This document shows positions 59,124 to 64,000 of a stretch of 64,000 bases of DNA, piece by piece (position 1 is the first letter of the stretch; each line of letters begins with the position of its first letter). This stretch comes from Diphasiastrum complanatum (taxonomy: Eukaryota; Streptophyta; Lycopodiopsida; Lycopodiales; Lycopodiaceae). The translations under genes and the position numbers were made by a program. The notes beneath the pieces are model-generated. The model worked only from the letters and a program-made list of their open reading frames with translations. It was not told where the DNA came from and did not search any database. The stretch covers positions 1 to 64,000 of the forward strand of contig MU831559.1 in NCBI GenBank assembly GCA_029204225.1, read 5' to 3'.

Positions 59124-59124
<1 letters not shown>

Positions 59125-59700
59125 AACTTGTAATTGAGAAAAGGATGATTACTACATACCAAGGTGAACCACATTGCTCATTGGTGATTTTGTAAAGACT
59201 CGAATGTGTGATGATTGATATACAGAGGTTGGGCTGATTACCCTCTGAAAACGATTCATGGGGCTTGCATTGTGCCAGAAAATTTGAATCAAACTCGACA
59301 ACATTAAAAAAATTGTTGTAGAAGTTTTAAGGAAATCTAGAGCATATAAGTGTTGAGGAACCCTAAATGGAAATGAGCATTTTAGATCTAAACAATGAAT
59401 GGTGCAAGACTTTCAAGTAAATCGAGAGCATTTTAGATCTAAACATTGAATGTTGCCGAGGAAAATTTATGTTTTTTGAACTAATAGTATTCTATCCTAA
59501 AATGGAAGAACTTTTGAAAAGCTTTGTTTCATCTTAATTTGCTCACCCTTATTTTTGAATCTATATCCATGTCCATTTTCTAAACATCATTATATCTCTC
59601 ACTATCATCTAGCTTATCTACTTCTGAGATTTATCCTTCGAATAATCCTTCCTCAACAGTAGATTTCTCCTTCAATATCGAATCTGAAGTCTCAAAATAC
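59124..59700. other. Unassigned AT-rich sequence
   Basis: A short duplicate of gagcattttagatctaaaca at about 59374 and 59428. Nothing else recognised. Confidence 0.45.
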
Positions 59701-59940
59701 AACACATCATCACCAACCTGGAAGGGGGGAGTGTGTGCCATGCCGCCGCCGGGCCGTTGCACCCCCAATCGGGCTAGTGGCCGGAGGAGGTGGGAGAGCG
59801 AACTGTGAAGGGAGAGGGAGCAGGTATGGGGGAAGGGGAGAGCGAGGGGGTACAAGGGGGGGAGGGTTTGTACCCCATGCCCCCTCCCACCTTTTTTTTT
59901 GAATTTTTTTTTCATTTTGGGGGCCCAATGAAATATTGGG

Positions 59941-59986
<46 letters not shown>

Positions 59987-60317
59987 ACCGCGTGCACACA
60001 GACACCATCGGCCACCCGTCATTGACGGGCACATTTCGCTATCTATATTAATTAAAACTTTAGTGTTCCCAAGCCGCTCACGCTACTCAAAAACCACATT
60101 TTCCTTCTTTTTTTTTTCGGGCAGCGCGCGAGATATGCAAAGGTATGCAAGATATGCGAAGGTATCGAAGGTCTCTCTCGGCCTATCTCTGTCTGCGAGA
60201 TGTGCGAAATATGCGAAAGTCCCGAAGGTCTCCCTCGGCCTCTGACGGGGACTCTATCTCTCTCTGAGTATGCGAGCTGTGCAAGATATGTGAAATATTC
60301 AAGATGCGATATGTGCA

Positions 60318-60384
<67 letters not shown>

Positions 60385-60600
60385 CATCATGCTCGTGCTC
60401 GCGCACACACACACACACACCTCATCGGCCACCCGCCATCAACAAACACACTTAGGCCGCGTACATAAACACACATACATCAGCCACCCGTCAACGACCA
60501 TCGGCTTTCTTCCTAAACCATCGGCCACCATACAAATCATCAACTGTCACCCAGATTGCGCCCCCCGCCCATCAACGACAAGCACACTTCGCTAGTAATG
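59701..60600. repeat. GC-richer region with CT arrays and short repeats
   Basis: (CT) at 59943-59984 and 60322-60382 and (CA) at 60404-60421. A phrase catcggccacccg(t/c)ca recurs at about 60006, 60424 and 60481. Between the CT arrays, gatatgcraagg-type units and the pair 60145-60184 / 60203-60243 (tatcgaaggtctctctcggcct type) form a minisatellite. ORFs here follow the repeats. Confidence 0.8.
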
Positions 60601-61876
60601 TAGTAATGTACTACTAAACACTTCTGATCAAGAGAATATAAAATGAAGCACTGTTTAATGTATAACTACTAAAGCTATAATTATAGAGTACAACAGAAGT
60701 TTTTTGGCAGTTAAAGAATATTTGTCGAAAACTGTGGTGACAGAATCATTGTTCTTGTTGCAGAAATCACCATTACTGAACTAATATTCAGAAAACCGAT
60801 CTTTACAGAAACAGAGAAAAAAAAATCACCATGGCACAAAAACAAAAAAGATATAGAATATTGTTAAGGCTTATAATGCTCCTCCCTTACCACAACTACA
60901 TACTACAACACATAGAACCTGCCAAAAGCAAAAACTTTCCATAAACCTCCTTTATCTACTATTTCAACGACCTTTGGCCAATTCTCAATTCAATGTTGGT
61001 TAAGAGGCTGAGGCCCCTGGCGTCCCTCAACATTGAGTGTTTCAAGGGACAGATTTTATTCTGGGTGGCAATACTAGTTTAATTTGCAAGCAGAGAGAAG
61101 TGTAACGCTGATATGGTTTAAGTAACTTTCACTAAACAAGAATTTATAACTTCCTCAAAGGTTATGCCAAATTTGAGCTTGGCAAACATGATACGACAAT
61201 TTTCTATGATTGCTCAAAGCCAAAGCAGGAATGAAATTATATCTCACCTACAACCGCACTCTCAGAGAGGAAATTTCTAGTAATAATGAGCACCCAGATA
61301 TCTTGATCATGCTGCATTCAAATAGCCACACCAAAATGAAAGGTACTCCTCTGGCCATAATAGCGAAAATTTCTATATTTGTGCCCTTTCAATTGGACGT
61401 ACCACAAGTTACAGTGCATTTGAATAATTAGTCGTTCAACCTTCCAAAGCCAGAAGCTGCCATTCAGAAATCATGCCTTTCATGAGGAACATTGTAGTTG
61501 CCCAAAACCTAGAATTTCTACACGTCGGCAGAATCTGACCATATTGAACAGGTAAGGTACTCTTACAAGCATATTTGAACAGATTCAGCAACTGATATTG
61601 TCCCAAAAAGAGAAGGACAATATTCCAGCTATAAATCAGGTACAATTCTCCTGGCCAGTATCATAGAATGGCGGTATACCCAAGAACTATTGCAGCAGCA
61701 GGATGTCCACGAAGACTTGGACACGTAGCAACAATCCTGTCGGAAGTTTACAGTAGTTACCAATCCCTTCAAGCTCGATTTCAAACTATTTCTCAGGATG
61801 AGAAACAGGATTATCAAGACTTGAAATCGATTGGCAAAAATTAGCGAGGTCTAGAATAAGGAAGAGAATGTAACAG
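60601..61876. other. Intergenic DNA and probable 3' UTR of the WD40 gene
   Basis: No gene recognised. The part next to 61876 should hold the 3' UTR of the minus-strand gene; an exact polyadenylation site cannot be chosen. Confidence 0.45.
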
Positions 61877-63992
61877 TCAGTTTGACCAAACATGAACAAG
61901 CCCATGTCTATTGCCGGTGTAAATCTCATTTCTGTCTTCATCATAGAAGAGTGCAGTCACGTCCTCAAGTGCGTCCTGTACAGAACTTTGAATGGCAGAC
62001 GAGTTGGCATGTGACCTACGGCTTATCTGAACGTTTGGATCATCGGCGCGGATCTTGGCTAGGCATTTACCAGTTAAAATGTTGCTGATATTTATGGATC
62101 CAACTGCGGAAAAAAACTGAACTGTCACAAAATATTTGTGGCATGGAGAAAGAGACACTATAAACAAAAGAACTACGGTCAATGTCTTCTGTTGCATACC
62201 AGTCTCCTCTTCTGTGCAGTCGTGAGGATGTGCCTTGCAATATGAAATGATGAGATCCTGCTCACTTGTAATGTAGATATTGTTTGTGTTACAATCTGGA
62301 TACCAAAGCAAATGATCTTCAAATGACGTCACCAACTCTCCTCGAAAGTTCCACACAGCTACAGTTCGGTTACGAAAGGTAAGAAACAACTGATTTTCGT
62401 ATAAAAAAATGAATGCAGATGGCGTCATAAACTCCGTCCGGCTCACTTCTGTTAATTGTGAATTTCTGACCTGCAGCCATCCGTACATAGAGCTTATCGA
62501 AGATCACATTATTTAATAAGAGCACAAAACGAATCATGATATTCTTCTCAATCAAAGTAAAGATGAATAATATTTTTGACATACTTACATCAAGGATTTG
62601 CAGGTTCTCATTTTCTTGCTTTACAAGCAACTTTTCGTTGAACTGTTCAATGAAGTCAACCTTTTTATTGCGGTGAAGCAGGTGATTAAAGGCTTTCAGT
62701 ACTGACCCATCTTCAATAGATAGAATCTTCAAAGGTACATGACTTGCTGCTCTATCAAATATCAGCAGCATGATACCAGGACTGCCAATGATAGTAAAAC
62801 GAACATATTATCATGTATAATACTGAACACTGAAACACAATGAGCTAGAAAAGTGCAAGCTCATCAATTTAGCACCATTTCCACCATAACAACCTACATA
62901 CAATTGCATTAGAAACAAAGATACATCAAGCCCTAAACCACCCAAAGAGGCAGCTTGAATCTATCTTACACTAATCTCTGCCATACAGACTAACTTAGCA
63001 ACGTGTGGAAGGTACCACGAGTATTAGTTGCATAGATAATTCCTACACCAGTTAATTCTCAAAAAAGCAATTACACCCTTGTTTCTGTTCTCCCAAGTTG
63101 CACAAACAAGGATGTAACAAGTTGCCCAACCCAAGAAGATTGATAAGCAAACATCCAAGATTCAGGAAAAGGGTTATATGTGTCCAATGGTTAATTTCAG
63201 CTGATTATCCGCCTTCGCAATAGACAATGTTTTCCAGTAGCAGGTCTAGGATTCAACCACAGTCCAAAATCATATTCAGAAGAATGTTTATCTTGAATGA
63301 ATGATAGATGCAAGTAAACATTTTCTGAAAGCCTCCAATTGAAAGGACAAACCCTCTAAGGTAATGATTGACATAGGATAACATATACACAAAAAGCATC
63401 TCTAGCAAATTTTGATAGTAGCAAAGTCTTACTGTACCTGATCTTTATCTCTTGGACATGTTCATCAGAAATTGAGTAGAGCATGGTGTAATTCTTCAGA
63501 TCAAACACCTTGTATATGCTACAAGCAACCAGTAATTAGTCAAGATCAGTACCAGACACTAGTGAATTGGGATGGTCTTCTTAAGAAAACCACAATAGAA
63601 AAAACCCTCTAACTGCAACAATTCCAAAAAAATTCACAGCATTCCAAAACTGGCATGGGATGGCTCCTAAAAGAAACAAGAAAGCATCTAGCCTTACTGA
63701 ACTACATACTGGCACATTGCCGATCATGGCACAAACGTGGGTCCAAATAAGTTTCATGATGCATACGCTAAGATTGTAACAGTTGAGTAAGTGAAAATGC
63801 CAATCTCTACTACTTTTTGAACAGCAGAGAACACACTAAATTGTCTTGAAACTTGGAAATTCATACCGGTCCTGCGCAGAGTAAGTGAGAACTTTGCCAT
63901 TAACGTCGTCAAATTCAACAAATCCAGGCCAGCGCAATGATTCTGACTCAAATAACGGAAAACCTGCATCTGGCTGTCCCCGTCTGATGTAC
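61877..63992 (-). CDS. WD40-repeat-like protein, C-terminal half (5' exons outside the window)
   Basis: Five exons join without a stop: 63867-63992, 63438-63518, 62589-62781, 62200-62470 and 61877-62103 (898 bp, about 299 residues). Introns have GT-AG ends and keep phase. Key stretches: GFPLFESESLRWPGFVEFDD, IYKVFDLKNYTMLYSISDEH, LKILSIEDGSVLKAFNHLLH, FIEQFNEKLLVKQENENLQI, AVWNFRGELVTSFEDHLLWY and EDVTALFYDEDRNEIYTGNR, ending GLVHVWSN. Repeated V.D and W-containing strands and the final VHVWSN fit a beta-propeller of the transducin/WD40 superfamily. I recognise the wording as a conserved plant protein but cannot give a symbol. Such proteins usually act as scaffolds in a larger complex; its partners are not inferable. 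It is the only gene here that looks intact, within the part seen. A fragment is duplicated at 55624-56171. Confidence 0.85.
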
Positions 63993-64000
63993 CTGCATAG

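Noticed and set aside
59631-60595. Several overlapping ORFs of 70-150 codons
   Set aside because: They are driven by CT arrays and GC-richer repeats; peptides are low-complexity Ser-Leu or Arg-Glu runs.

Overview
The window looks like a gene-poor, AT-rich stretch of land-plant nuclear DNA. The evidence is: Ty1/copia elements primed by initiator tRNA-Met, Ty3/gypsy remnants, very long (GA)n/(GT)n arrays, GT-AG introns, and remnants of plant families (bulb-type lectin, receptor-like kinase). I cannot name the species. The scarcity of intact genes and the nested retrotransposons suggest a large genome.

Layout. 0-5 kb: a frameshifted bulb-type lectin copy (minus strand), a diverged repeat array, and a lone copia LTR. 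5-14.6 kb: decayed copia and gypsy coding DNA, into whose protease region a complete copia element (7834-14147; LTRs identical by eye; TSD CCAAC) has inserted. 14.6-21.7 kb: a minus-strand copia element that has lost its coding region; one of its LTRs is split by a second copia element (14882-19451; TSD TCACT) that keeps one long gag-like ORF but has no reverse transcriptase. The other host LTR preserves the empty site. 21.7-32.8 kb: gypsy gag remnant, a receptor-kinase 3' end with (GA)62 in its intron, a microsatellite-rich belt, a truncated copia LTR-gag copy and a 3' end of the second copia family. 33-37 kb: two convergent, intron-containing, broken genes of unknown family, perhaps the cargo of a decayed DNA transposon. 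37-46 kb: decayed copia pol, a second copy of the lone LTR family, and an LTR pair with a stub of gag. 46-52.6 kb: a LINE ORF1-like remnant, small tandem duplications, an inverted repeat flanking a gypsy RT fragment, a second RT fragment joined to an unrelated ORF, and a perfect 20-bp-stem foldback. 53-56.2 kb: an unidentified minus-strand coding remnant split by a 1-kb insertion, next to a duplicated piece of the WD40 gene. 57-61 kb: an unassigned ORF, a palindrome-rich candidate MITE and GC-rich CT-array DNA. 61.9-64 kb: the 3' half of the only apparently functional host gene, a WD40-type protein on the minus strand.

The most notable signals are regulatory or structural. The perfect palindrome CACACGTGTG occurs about 15 times, all in copia LTRs or leaders of several families. 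An LTR has CCAAT boxes spaced 31-33 bp. Eight consecutive small hairpins with compensating stem changes sit at 43.08-43.26 kb. The second copia element keeps a 718-codon ORF although its protease Asp and zinc-knuckle His are replaced. All homology statements come from reading motifs by eye; no search was run.
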